DNA of 64,000 nucleotides from an uncultured Oligoflexia bacterium (GTDB lineage Bacteria; Bdellovibrionota; Bacteriovoracia; Bacteriovoracales; Bacteriovoracaceae): contig CAJXPQ010000004.1 in the NCBI GenBank assembly GCA_913058265.1, forward strand, positions 124,001 through 188,000, in the 5' to 3' direction. Numbering within the stretch: position 1 is the stretch's first letter; every line of letters starts with the position of its first letter. Shown piece after piece: positions 17,709 to 26,698 of the stretch. Under the pieces are notes generated by a model, which ran no database searches, was not told the DNA's origin, and saw only the letters and a program-made list of their open reading frames with translations. A program made the translations under genes and the position numbers.

Positions 17709-18529
17709 TGAGTGCTTTTAACTCCCCATTATTATTCGAGAGATATGAATTGAAATTTTTAGTTCCTTTTGACATGGTCGAAGATATTTCAAATTTTGTA
17801 GAAATTTTTTGTGAGCTTGACCCATTTTCTGCCAGAGAGCCAGATAACTTTTATAAAGTTAATAATATATACTTGGATTCACCAAATTACTTATTCTTAG
17901 AGAGAAGACTAGCGGGTATTGATCACCGTTTTAACATGAGAATTAGAAGTTATGGAGATGATCCTATCTTCCCTTATTTTTGTGAAGTTAAACATAAGAC
18001 CGCAGGAGTTGTAAAAAAGAAAAGGGCCAAGATATATGAAGACAACTGGGCCGAAACATTTCAAAATAAGCATATTATGAGTGATAACGGGAAAGTTTGG
18101 TCTGACCAAGAGGATTATAAGGATCACTTTCTACGTTTGGCCTATGTACATAATATTGAACCAAAAATCTTTACTCAATATAGACGTAAAGCCTATGCTT
18201 CTGTGATTGATGATTACGCACGAGTTACATTTGACAGAGATCTTAGGTACCAAAGACGTGATACTTATGACATGAGTCCTGTTGAGTCTAAGTTATCTCA
18301 TTATGATAATCCTACAAAATTTTATGAAGAGAATGATGTCATTCTTGAATTGAAGTGTACTACTAATGTACCTAAGTGGTTCATTGATATGATTAGCTAT
18401 TTTAATTTAAGTCGAACGAGCTTCTCTAAGTATGTCACAGGAATTCAAGAGGTGATTGAAGATAATAGACCATATATTCCTGATAGAGTTCTTTGTAATT
18501 CTGCACAGTTAGATTCCGCATATATGTAG
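17708..18529 (+). CDS. VTC-domain protein, putative polyphosphate polymerase
   Basis: The 273-residue protein is a single VTC domain, the triphosphate-tunnel fold that makes polyphosphate from ATP in the yeast VTC complex. Tunnel residues expected from that family are present: E11-x-x-E14-x-K16, R78-I-R80, E93-V-K95, a K103-K-K-R106 cluster, R159/R160, R172-x-T-F-D-R, E214-L-K216 and S240-K241-Y. No signal peptide or membrane segment is seen, so it is cytoplasmic. It is coupled by one-base overlap to the TolC-like gene and shares an operon with a DUF4956 membrane protein. Catalytic activity is inferred from conserved residues only. Confidence 0.85.
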   Translation: MSAFNSPLLFERYELKFLVPFDMVEDISNFVEIFCELDPFSAREPDNFYKVNNIYLDSPNYLFLERRLAGIDHRFNMRIRSYGDDPIFPYFCEVKHKTAGVVKKKRAKIYEDNWAETFQNKHIMSDNGKVWSDQEDYKDHFLRLAYVHNIEPKIFTQYRRKAYASVIDDYARVTFDRDLRYQRRDTYDMSPVESKLSHYDNPTKFYEENDVILELKCTTNVPKWFIDMISYFNLSRTSFSKYVTGIQEVIEDNRPYIPDRVLCNSAQLDSAYM

Positions 18530-18664
18530 TTGGTACACTACTTGCTTCTATAATACCTAGTTAGTTAAATTTGTTAATTAAAACGAAGGCTTAGGTTATC
18601 TATTAACTTAGATAATTGTCTAAAATGTAGACAGTTCACCTGTGGCCTAACACTGAGGGTTTAT

Positions 18665-21600
18665 ATGAGAGCGACTATTATCTTGTTATTCATTTTTCTT
18701 GTAAAGAACACATTCGCTGTTGAATTTCATTCTGAAAGTATAAATAAGCAAATTGAAAATACATTTCTTGCGGAAGACTTTACTCTTGATAGAAAAAAAG
18801 TGAAACAATTTAAAGCTGAAATAAAAAAACGTAGAAATGAATTAACAAACTCTATCGTAACAAGTGAAGTCTTATTAGATGATAAATCCGAGAAAAAAGC
18901 TAAGAAGAAAGCGAAAAAAGAAACTGAGATTTTTACTTATAATCTCATTCTTGATTATATTAGAGAGTTGAAGAGGCTTGATAGTGAAAGTGAAGTCAGG
19001 CTTATAGCACAAAAAATAATTGACCTAGATTTTGCTGTAAAAGTTTCTGGTAGAGAGAATATCGTCTCAAAAAGTGCTAAGACTGTCTTAGAAGTCATAA
19101 GGGAGCGAAGTGTACTTAAGCAAACTGGTCCCGAGGGTGAGGCGAGTAATCTAATCGATCCTCATACTGGTGATTATTTTTCTCAGACGGGACTTAAAGA
19201 GCTTCAAACTTCAGACTTTGATATCTCAACTTTAGAGCCACATGCACAAAGTTCTTTCTGGACTAATCCTGGTGATATCTCAAAAATTGATATTGAATCA
19301 AACTATATGGGGCAGAATAAACTCTACGGTGATATGGATATCAAATTTCCAAACCACTTTGGTGTATTTAAAAAAGTTAGAAAGACACAATCAAAGCCTA
19401 AGATTGATATTCTTGCAGATATAGACGGTAAAGAAGTAAAGTTTAAAATAAAAATCGGTTCAGAAATGCACTCTGAGGCGACTGCGGGGGCCTTACTTTC
19501 TGCTCTTGGATTTCACACTGACATTACTAAGTATCAAAAAGATTTTAAAATGCTTCTTCCTGATGGGTTGACTCTTAGAGAACTCAAAAGAGAGTGGTAT
19601 TCCTATTTCTCTGGTTGGGACTTTGATAAGTATATTTCTGAACATGGAATTGGACTTGATGGAAACGAGTATGTTGTTTTTAGAGAGGTCCTAATTGAAA
19701 CCAAACCTAAGGATATTGTAAGAGTTGGTCCTTGGGCTTACGGATCAAATGGGCATAGAGCTCTGAGAGAAGTTCGAGGTCTATTCTTGTTTAATGTGTG
19801 GGTTGCTAATAATGATTTAAAAGAATTTGGTAATAATAAACTAGCTTTAAAAGAAGCTGATGACGGATTTGAAGTCTTTAAATATCAACATGACCTGGGC
19901 TTTGCATTTGGGCGAATTTCCCGTGAGAAACCATCAGAGTATGCTTGGGATATTGTTAAATCCACAAGTAATAAAAAAGTGAAGCTTAATTTTTGGAGCT
20001 TTCAGCCTAATTCAGGATTTGAGCATGTCACATATTCTGATTCACGTTGGATGATCAGGAAAATGGCTGAACTTACCAGAGATCAAATTGAGAAAGCTGT
20101 TGAGCTTGGGGGCTGGCCTAAAGAGGTAGGAATGCTTTTGGTTGAAAAAATGATTAGCAGAAGAAACCAGCTTGTTAGTGCCTTCGGTTTAGAAGAAGAA
20201 GTTGGCCTACTTGAGTTTGATCGACATATAACAACAGATAATAAAATTTTAGTGGATGGTAATCTTATTCAAACTGAATTTGAAGGATATACTCAGGACT
20301 ATGGGAATGAGATTAGCTCTCTTCTTGAAAATGTGAAAGAGAGCGTGTTGCAATACGCTGCCAAAGCAGTGATTCTTGGTACATCAAATTTTGACTCAAT
20401 TATTATTGAACCTAAAGATATTGGTTTTGATTCATCGATTATTACTGAGTTAGAGCTTTCAATTGATAGAGATATTACAAAGAATTTAGAACAAACTGGT
20501 CGAGATGATAACTTCTTAGTTGAAGATGTATTAAGAGTTAGGATTGCTCTTGGTGTAGGGGCAATCCTTAGAGGTAAGGTTAATTATATTAAAGAATATC
20601 GTCTTGTATATCCAGTTAAAACAAAGTTGGAGGGAGTTGTAAATAATGGTTTCATTGTTAATGCTCTTCTCCCACTCCATGTGAGAAAGGCCAAGATGCC
20701 TGATAGTTATGTGTTAATTCTGAAGGATTCATTCGAAGGAACTGCGGAGTTATTAGTTGAAGATTTATCTATGCCAGTTGCTTTTGGAATTGAAAGTGGT
20801 CAAGGTTTTCTAAGTCAAACCGTTATAAGTCGTAAGGCGAATTCATACACTGTATATAAGGATGTTTCACCATATAAGGTTTTATATAAAACACTTTATG
20901 CTTCATTGAAAATTCTAAGAATCCCTGTTTGGTGGGCGACTGATATGTCAGGTGTCCTAGGTAGACAAATTTATAAAGTGAACCTAGATGAAGGGAGTCG
21001 TGAAAGTAAATTGAAAGCTCTAGATCAAGTCTTAATTTATTCTGATCTTTATGCTCTGGATGGACTTGCTGTGAAAACAAACTTAACTGATAGTTATGTC
21101 TTAGAAAGGTCTCAGTTAAATTTTTTAAATTTATTTAAACGAGATTATAACCGTAGAGTAGATAAAATTAATGAAGTCATTTATGAGAAAAATGGTGATT
21201 TAGATGAAGAATTAGATACATTACAGGCCGTGGTCGATAAGAAGAACGAATGGAGTTTTCTTGGGGACGGAGAAGAGAAGAGGCGCCGCTACCGCTTAAA
21301 TGGATCTAAACAAGCCGACGGCACTATCAAGAATCCATACCTTGATGTGAGATTTGAGATAAATGATTTCCATACAAAGACAGTTGAGTTATCAGAAGGG
21401 TATATACCCTTTATTAATAAGGCCGCACTTGATAAAGACTTTATCGAGTTTTCTCCAGAGCTACATACCCGAAATGACTTGTGGGGACATATAACTGTAA
21501 ACGTCCACATGATGTATAATAAGGACGCTTTGGATAAAATATTAGTAACACCTATTAGTGTCTTTAATGAATTAATGGCTAAAAGATCAGATCTGTCTGC

Positions 21601-21994
21601 TGAGCTTTGGGGCACAAAAAATAATTATAAGAACTATACAGGTCGAGTTAAAGAGATATTACGTCGGTATCAACAATTCATAAAACATTTAACGCTAGCT
21701 CAGCAAGCGGTGAGTGAGAGTGACATGTATATTCATTTAATAGATGCTATTGACCATTCAATATGGCGAGACACCCACAGTTTTGACACGGTTTTACTGC
21801 AAACTATAAATAATCTTGTTGGTGTCGATAATTACTATGTAAAAGGAATTGTTTCTATGCCAGAGAATAAAGAAATGAGACTTCCTGCAAAGGCTCCACT
21901 CGTAAATCTACGTAATAAAGATCTAAAAAAGAAACTAGAATTTAAAGAATTTGATTTTGATAATGCTGAAGAAATTTGGGAAGTCTTTCACTAA
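18665..21994 (+). CDS. large secreted protein with possible kinase-like segment
   Basis: The 1109-residue protein has a signal peptide ending near TFA-VEF and is otherwise soluble. Residues 20-110 are charged and helical. Around residues 360-412 the pattern LREVRGLFLFNVWVANND then GNNKLAL then FKYQHDLGFAFG recalls atypical secreted kinases of the CotH/FAM20 kind, which use spaced Asp/Asn residues and a D-x-G. CotH proteins are known partners of DUF4956 and VTC genes, which supports the idea, but the match is weak. The remainder has beta-rich segments of no recognised family. GAGGG before the ATG supports the start. A 135-base gap separates it from the VTC gene. Confidence 0.7.
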   Translation: MRATIILLFIFLVKNTFAVEFHSESINKQIENTFLAEDFTLDRKKVKQFKAEIKKRRNELTNSIVTSEVLLDDKSEKKAKKKAKKETEIFTYNLILDYIRELKRLDSESEVRLIAQKIIDLDFAVKVSGRENIVSKSAKTVLEVIRERSVLKQTGPEGEASNLIDPHTGDYFSQTGLKELQTSDFDISTLEPHAQSSFWTNPGDISKIDIESNYMGQNKLYGDMDIKFPNHFGVFKKVRKTQSKPKIDILADIDGKEVKFKIKIGSEMHSEATAGALLSALGFHTDITKYQKDFKMLLPDGLTLRELKREWYSYFSGWDFDKYISEHGIGLDGNEYVVFREVLIETKPKDIVRVGPWAYGSNGHRALREVRGLFLFNVWVANNDLKEFGNNKLALKEADDGFEVFKYQHDLGFAFGRISREKPSEYAWDIVKSTSNKKVKLNFWSFQPNSGFEHVTYSDSRWMIRKMAELTRDQIEKAVELGGWPKEVGMLLVEKMISRRNQLVSAFGLEEEVGLLEFDRHITTDNKILVDGNLIQTEFEGYTQDYGNEISSLLENVKESVLQYAAKAVILGTSNFDSIIIEPKDIGFDSSIITELELSIDRDITKNLEQTGRDDNFLVEDVLRVRIALGVGAILRGKVNYIKEYRLVYPVKTKLEGVVNNGFIVNALLPLHVRKAKMPDSYVLILKDSFEGTAELLVEDLSMPVAFGIESGQGFLSQTVISRKANSYTVYKDVSPYKVLYKTLYASLKILRIPVWWATDMSGVLGRQIYKVNLDEGSRESKLKALDQVLIYSDLYALDGLAVKTNLTDSYVLERSQLNFLNLFKRDYNRRVDKINEVIYEKNGDLDEELDTLQAVVDKKNEWSFLGDGEEKRRRYRLNGSKQADGTIKNPYLDVRFEINDFHTKTVELSEGYIPFINKAALDKDFIEFSPELHTRNDLWGHITVNVHMMYNKDALDKILVTPISVFNELMAKRSDLSAELWGTKNNYKNYTGRVKEILRRYQQFIKHLTLAQQAVSESDMYIHLIDAIDHSIWRDTHSFDTVLLQTINNLVGVDNYYVKGIVSMPENKEMRLPAKAPLVNLRNKDLKKKLEFKEFDFDNAEEIWEVFH

Positions 21995-22002
21995 GAAAGG
22001 TC

Positions 22003-22770
22003 TTACCTTACTTTATTAGGTATTCGAGTTTTAGGAAAAATGACTTCATGAGGTTTTATGACGACATTTTCGCCGATCTCAACATCCCCCATGATTGTTG
22101 CTTTTAAGCCTATAGTTGCTCCTTTCTTTATTTTTACAGGGGCAAAGACCATAAAGCCTGATTGTGCGTAGTGAGCAATAATAGTCACTGAGCCACCAAT
22201 TGTTACATTGTCTTCAATTTCTATTAAGCAGGGATCAGAGATATTAGATGTATTCACAATACAATTCTTCCCAATTTTCATACCCATTGCTTTGTAGAAA
22301 AAAATATTTATCGGTGTTGGTGTAACAAAATCTAGAAATGTGAACCTCACCAGCTGAACAAGAGCGTTGTGATAGTACCAAGGTATAACTTGCATCGAGT
22401 ACCAGTTCCCACGCCAGGGTCTCACTTTAAATGGCATCAACTTATTTAAAATAGGAACGATCAATATTAATGTGAGACCGTAAGTAATATATGAGAAACC
22501 TAACGTCATTCCCATAAGTAGTGCATTAAGTAGAAAATTCATATCATTTGTAGCTGAGTAGGCCAAAGAGGTAAATATATAACCAGGAGTCATGGCGATT
22601 CCAAAGCCTAAGATATAGGCAAACGCTATGGGGATCATTGCGAAGACAAAAGCTAGTCCTTTGAATTTTCTAAGAGATGACTCAAACATGCCAGCAAGCC
22701 CAGATAGATCAGATTCGGTACTATGAATATCGATCTTATTTATTCCAGGCTTATTGTCTTTATCACTCAC
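22003..22770 (-). CDS. membrane protein with hexapeptide-repeat acyltransferase domain
   Basis: The 255-residue protein has two or three membrane segments (about residues 38-125). The last 100 residues form a left-handed beta-helix of hexapeptide repeats (IGKNCIVNTSNI, IEDNVTIGGSVTI, IGLKATIMGDVEIGENVVI), as in O-acetyl and acyl transferases. Such proteins modify sugars or peptides at the membrane. The start is a GTG with AAGGAT seven bases upstream. It ends 9 bases from the convergent large secreted protein gene and lies 12 bases downstream of the M1-like peptidase gene, so the two probably form an operon. Confidence 0.78.
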   Translation of the reverse strand: MSDKDNKPGINKIDIHSTESDLSGLAGMFESSLRKFKGLAFVFAMIPIAFAYILGFGIAMTPGYIFTSLAYSATNDMNFLLNALLMGMTLGFSYITYGLTLILIVPILNKLMPFKVRPWRGNWYSMQVIPWYYHNALVQLVRFTFLDFVTPTPINIFFYKAMGMKIGKNCIVNTSNISDPCLIEIEDNVTIGGSVTIIAHYAQSGFMVFAPVKIKKGATIGLKATIMGDVEIGENVVIKPHEVIFPKTRIPNKVR

Positions 22771-22782
22771 TAATGATCCTTA

Positions 22783-24132
22783 CTATAATAGGTCTTTAAG
22801 CTCTTTTGCTGAAAGTTGTGGGTGATAAGGATTATTCTTTTTAGCATGTGAGTGCTTGTGATTTTTTTCAGACTTTGATCCTAAAATGTATTTTTTAAAA
22901 TCTGCTGTGAAATCCATCCCAGAATACATCTCTAATTCTTTTTTGAATATTTGAGTTGAGATATTTTGCTGAGAATAGGTGTTATGCATATGTGCAAGAA
23001 ACTTAATTAATCCACCTTGCTTAGATAGTTTATGATTTAGATAGGCCATAAAATTTGCACCTTCAGTGTAAGCTTTTCTATCCGTAAACCTTTTATAGTT
23101 TGATTGGCCACTCATTCTAGTTGTTGAGAAATTTGGAAGCTTAGCGCTTTTGTATCCATCGTCTCTCCAACTTGCAATTGCTTCATCCATCCAACCAGAA
23201 TTTCCATCAATTGGCATTACACCTCTTGCAAAGTAACTATGACAAATTTCATGTTGTAATGCCCATAGTGATGTGATGGTAGCTCCAGAGTGCTCCATTC
23301 CACCGCGTCCAGCAACGTATATTGTCAGAGATGGGTGTGGCCATGCTCCAATTTTAGCTTCTAATTCCGCTAAAACTTCTTTCGTGCTTTTTACAGCATC
23401 CTTTAATTCATATGCATATTTTGCATAGATTATAACAGGAACCACTTTTCCGCTGTTTGATTGAAAGTTAAATGTTGATCTAGGGAAACGATCTTTCTTT
23501 GTCATATGAAAGAAATACGATGAAGTTGTAAAGTACTCTGGGTAAACGATAGTAAAGTCGTTAAGAGCATTTTTTGTTATGATACCGTTAGCAAAAACCT
23601 CATGTAGTTCTGCTTTTTTAGTTCCAATAACTTTTACATTTAAAGTCATCTGATATTGATCAAACTCTAGATTCGCTGGAATATATCGCTCTAGGTATTT
23701 TCTATCAGTTAGGTCACTCATCCAAAATGCTGAGCTTACATAACTACCTTTGAAGTCTACATTTTCATCAAATTCATTTCTTACCATTAGTTTGTGTGAT
23801 CCAGCTTCAATTTCGGCCGATACCATTCTGTATTCAGTTATTTTTGATGGATCAGCAATTTTAGTGATCTTTACATGTTTACCATTTAGAGTTGCTGTTT
23901 TGATTGAAGGAACTACATCAAAAAGAGGTGAACCTTTTTCACTTGCTGTGAATTCAATATGTGTTTCTGCTAATACTTTTTTGTTATCTAAATTGTAAGT
24001 AATAGTCGTTTCAACTCTAGTAAAGTCAACAAAGATTGCTTTATTAGCGCCAGAATTGAAGCTTACAGGTGCTTTGCTGATGTTAGCAAATGCTTGGGTA
24101 CTTACCATTAATACTACTAGAATCCATTTCAC
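22783..24132 (-). CDS. secreted M1-like zinc metallopeptidase
   Basis: The 449-residue protein has a signal peptide (MKWILVVLMVSTQAFA). It keeps the M1/gluzincin markers in order: G-G-M-E-H-S-G-A (exopeptidase-type motif), the zinc motif H-E-I-C-H near residue 290, and NSGWMDEAIASW with the third zinc ligand Glu. The front half is beta-rich, as in M1 N-terminal domains. It is shorter than full aminopeptidase N. The start is GTG with AAGGAGATAG upstream. It should act in the periplasm or outside on peptides. It ends in a His/Lys-rich stretch (KNHKHSHAKK). Confidence 0.8.
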   Translation of the reverse strand: MKWILVVLMVSTQAFANISKAPVSFNSGANKAIFVDFTRVETTITYNLDNKKVLAETHIEFTASEKGSPLFDVVPSIKTATLNGKHVKITKIADPSKITEYRMVSAEIEAGSHKLMVRNEFDENVDFKGSYVSSAFWMSDLTDRKYLERYIPANLEFDQYQMTLNVKVIGTKKAELHEVFANGIITKNALNDFTIVYPEYFTTSSYFFHMTKKDRFPRSTFNFQSNSGKVVPVIIYAKYAYELKDAVKSTKEVLAELEAKIGAWPHPSLTIYVAGRGGMEHSGATITSLWALQHEICHSYFARGVMPIDGNSGWMDEAIASWRDDGYKSAKLPNFSTTRMSGQSNYKRFTDRKAYTEGANFMAYLNHKLSKQGGLIKFLAHMHNTYSQQNISTQIFKKELEMYSGMDFTADFKKYILGSKSEKNHKHSHAKKNNPYHPQLSAKELKDLL

Positions 24133-24357
24133 GACTATCTCCTTATCTCTATATAAACATGATGGAGTATCCTATTAATTTAGTTGTGTATCGTAAAGCG
24201 CTGCGCAGTATTATTTTCTAAGTAGTTGGAACTATGATAATTTATATGTTGCTTTGCTTCTTAATATTAAATCTTTGATATGAATTTATAACGCACTGTT
24301 GGTACACAAAAGGTATCTGCCCTCTTAAGATAATGACCGAGTAAATTAGGAGAGAAT
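24133..24357. other. intergenic divergent promoter region
   Basis: This 225-base gap separates the divergent M1-like peptidase and OPT transporter genes and must hold both promoters. No strong -35/-10 pair stands out. A palindromic CTGCGCAG at 24201-24208 in an otherwise AT-rich stretch is the only notable sequence. No gene is supported here. Confidence 0.4.
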
Positions 24358-26112
24358 ATGACACAGAAAGTTTATCGTGAACTAACATTCGCGGCCGTAT
24401 CCTTGGGCGTCTTACAAGGTGTTGTTCTAAATTTAGCGTTTGTCTACGCTGCTTTAAAACTTGGTTTTTCAATTGGTGGATCTACTGTTGCTGCAATCAT
24501 GGGCTATGCACTTTTAAAAGGTGTATTAAAAGTAGGTACTTCAGTTGAAAATAATATTAACCAAACAATTGCTTCTGGAATTAATACCGCTGGAACAGGG
24601 ATTGTTTTTACTTTGCCAGCACTATTTATGCTGAATGCAATGTGGGAGCAAAACGGAGAAGCCACGATTGGTTTTACACCATGGCCTTTTATGATCGCGG
24701 GGATTGCGGGTTCAATAATTGGTGTTGTCCTTATAATACCCCTTAGAAAACAAATGATTGATCTGGATCGTTTACGATTTCCTTCAGGTGTAGCAGTAAC
24801 TACTATTATTCGCTCTGGCTCAACAGGAATTGGGAAGGCAAAAATTTTAGCAATGGGATTTATAATCTCTGCACTATGGAAAATAGCAGTTACATATATT
24901 CATATTCCCGGAATTATCGAGCATGAAGAGTTGAACCTAACTTTTAATGGTCTACTTCCAATCCCTGGATACCTTTCTCCGTTCTTGTACTTATCACTTA
25001 TGAATATTGCTGCAGGTTTACTTGCAGGACGTGGAGGATTGAGTTTCTTTGCCGGCGGGGTTCTCGCTTGGTGGGTTGTTTCTCCAATTGCAGTAAGCCT
25101 TGGCTGGGTTCCTATGACGGATGCGGGAGTTTTTGACTCTGGCTTCATTTATGGAAAAATGTTGAGGCCACTTGGTATTGGTGCTCTTATGGGGGGAGCT
25201 CTCATGGGAGTTGTTATGACATTCCCTGCTATTAAGTCCGCCATTGTCTCCTTAATGAATGCATCTAAACTTGCAAAAACTGAAGGGGGACAGAAGTCTG
25301 ATGAGATGCCATTTGGAGTCTTAATCATTGGTTTAACTTCCTCAGTAGTACTCTTTTTTACAGCGGCATATATGATTGAAGGCGTGACTCTGACTCAAGC
25401 ACTTATTACTGCCGTTGTCGGTCCACTGTGGATGGGTCTAGCAGCACTTATCGTTGCTCAAGCAACTGGTATGACAGATATTAGTCCGATGTCAGGAATG
25501 GCACTTATTTCTGTAACTTTAATGATGTTTATTTTAGATAAAAATATTGCTGCGGCAATGGTTGTTGCTGTGGCAGTTTGTGTGGCCATTGGGCAAGCTG
25601 CAGATATGATGCAAGATCTTAAAACTGGTTTTATGATCGGTGGACGACCTGTTAAGCAACAGGCAGTTCAGTTTGCAGTGACATGGATTGGGGCAATTAT
25701 CTCAATTGGTGCTATCTATGTACTTTGGCAAGCAGGCCCTAATGGACAAGGTGGTTTTGGTGAGGGGACGGCCCTTCCTGCCCCGCAAGCAGGTGTTCTT
25801 ATGGGGATTATTACAGGTCTAAAGACTGGTGTTATTCCCATGGATAAGTATTTACTTGGTGGGGGAATTGGAGCACTTCTTGCGACAGCTCCTATGAGTG
25901 GCCTTGGAGTTATGGTAGGACTTGCTATGTATCTTCCTTTTTCAATAACCCTTGGTTATGGAATTGGATGTTTAACGCAAATGTTTATTCAAAAGAAAAA
26001 AGGGTTACACTTTGCAGAACATAAATTAGTACCGTTTGCAGCTGGTTTAATTATTGGTGAAGCAATTACGGGAATAGGACAAGCCTTTGTTGGCATCCTA
26101 CAACAGATGTAG
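24358..26112 (+). CDS. OPT family oligopeptide/metal-chelate transporter
   Basis: The 584-residue protein is a multi-pass membrane protein with about 14-16 hydrophobic segments. The start (FAAVSLGVLQGVVLNLAFVY) and the segment ISPMSGMALISVTLMM match the OPT superfamily, which imports peptides or metal-siderophore complexes by proton coupling. AGGAGAGAAT before the ATG supports the start. The next gene starts 10 bases downstream and is likely a partner. The substrate cannot be read from sequence. Confidence 0.85.
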   Translation: MTQKVYRELTFAAVSLGVLQGVVLNLAFVYAALKLGFSIGGSTVAAIMGYALLKGVLKVGTSVENNINQTIASGINTAGTGIVFTLPALFMLNAMWEQNGEATIGFTPWPFMIAGIAGSIIGVVLIIPLRKQMIDLDRLRFPSGVAVTTIIRSGSTGIGKAKILAMGFIISALWKIAVTYIHIPGIIEHEELNLTFNGLLPIPGYLSPFLYLSLMNIAAGLLAGRGGLSFFAGGVLAWWVVSPIAVSLGWVPMTDAGVFDSGFIYGKMLRPLGIGALMGGALMGVVMTFPAIKSAIVSLMNASKLAKTEGGQKSDEMPFGVLIIGLTSSVVLFFTAAYMIEGVTLTQALITAVVGPLWMGLAALIVAQATGMTDISPMSGMALISVTLMMFILDKNIAAAMVVAVAVCVAIGQAADMMQDLKTGFMIGGRPVKQQAVQFAVTWIGAIISIGAIYVLWQAGPNGQGGFGEGTALPAPQAGVLMGIITGLKTGVIPMDKYLLGGGIGALLATAPMSGLGVMVGLAMYLPFSITLGYGIGCLTQMFIQKKKGLHFAEHKLVPFAAGLIIGEAITGIGQAFVGILQQM

Positions 26113-26122
26113 GGGAGAAAAT

Positions 26123-26698
26123 ATGTTAGATCAAACGACAAAAAATAAACGAACAATCGGAATGAGCCTTTTCTTTATTGGTAGTATTATCGCTATTTCT
26201 GCTGCGGCAAAAATGCCGAATGAAGGTGATACTTATCCCACAACAGTTGCAGTATTTGTCATTGCACTCATCTGTGGGATTGTTGGCAACGTACTATGGC
26301 ATGGAACAGAAAAAACAAAAGTATTGGCAGAGCTTGAAGAGCATAAAAATGATGCGAACTCAAATCCAGTTATGCTTTTACAAAATACGATCCCAGCGAT
26401 TGAAAAGTTAACTGAAAAAGCTAAGACTTTGAAGGGCATGGAATTATGTGATGAAGTTGATAATGTTCTGGATACATGTGTTCATCCATTCACAGAGAGA
26501 CGTAAGACATTTCAAGATATTTTAGGTCAGGCAAATGGTGCTGAAGTACTTTTAGTTGTCGCCTATGCTGAGAGAATGCTAAACAGAGTATGGTCTGCCT
26601 CATCTGATGGTTATCATGATGAAGCAGTTAGTTGTCTTGCAGACTCTTTAGTGAACTATAAGATTGCCTTAGAAAAAACAAATAAATATAATGTTTAA
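26123..26698 (+). CDS. small membrane protein linked to OPT transporter
   Basis: The 191-residue protein has two membrane segments at about residues 12-28 and 38-56, followed by a helical cytoplasmic or periplasmic domain of about 125 residues. The ATG at 26123 with AGGGGAGAAA upstream is preferred; the open frame extends further upstream into the OPT gene. No known family is recognised. The tight spacing to the OPT gene suggests joint function. Its end overlaps the convergent gene by 4 bases. Confidence 0.68.
   Translation: MLDQTTKNKRTIGMSLFFIGSIIAISAAAKMPNEGDTYPTTVAVFVIALICGIVGNVLWHGTEKTKVLAELEEHKNDANSNPVMLLQNTIPAIEKLTEKAKTLKGMELCDEVDNVLDTCVHPFTERRKTFQDILGQANGAEVLLVVAYAERMLNRVWSASSDGYHDEAVSCLADSLVNYKIALEKTNKYNV

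Noticed and set aside
24201-24208. CTGCGCAG palindrome in the divergent promoter region
   Set aside because: Too short to claim as an operator.
18530-24310. GTTGGTACAC found near 18,530 and 24,300
   Set aside because: A 10-base match between two intergenic regions is expected by chance in a window of this size.
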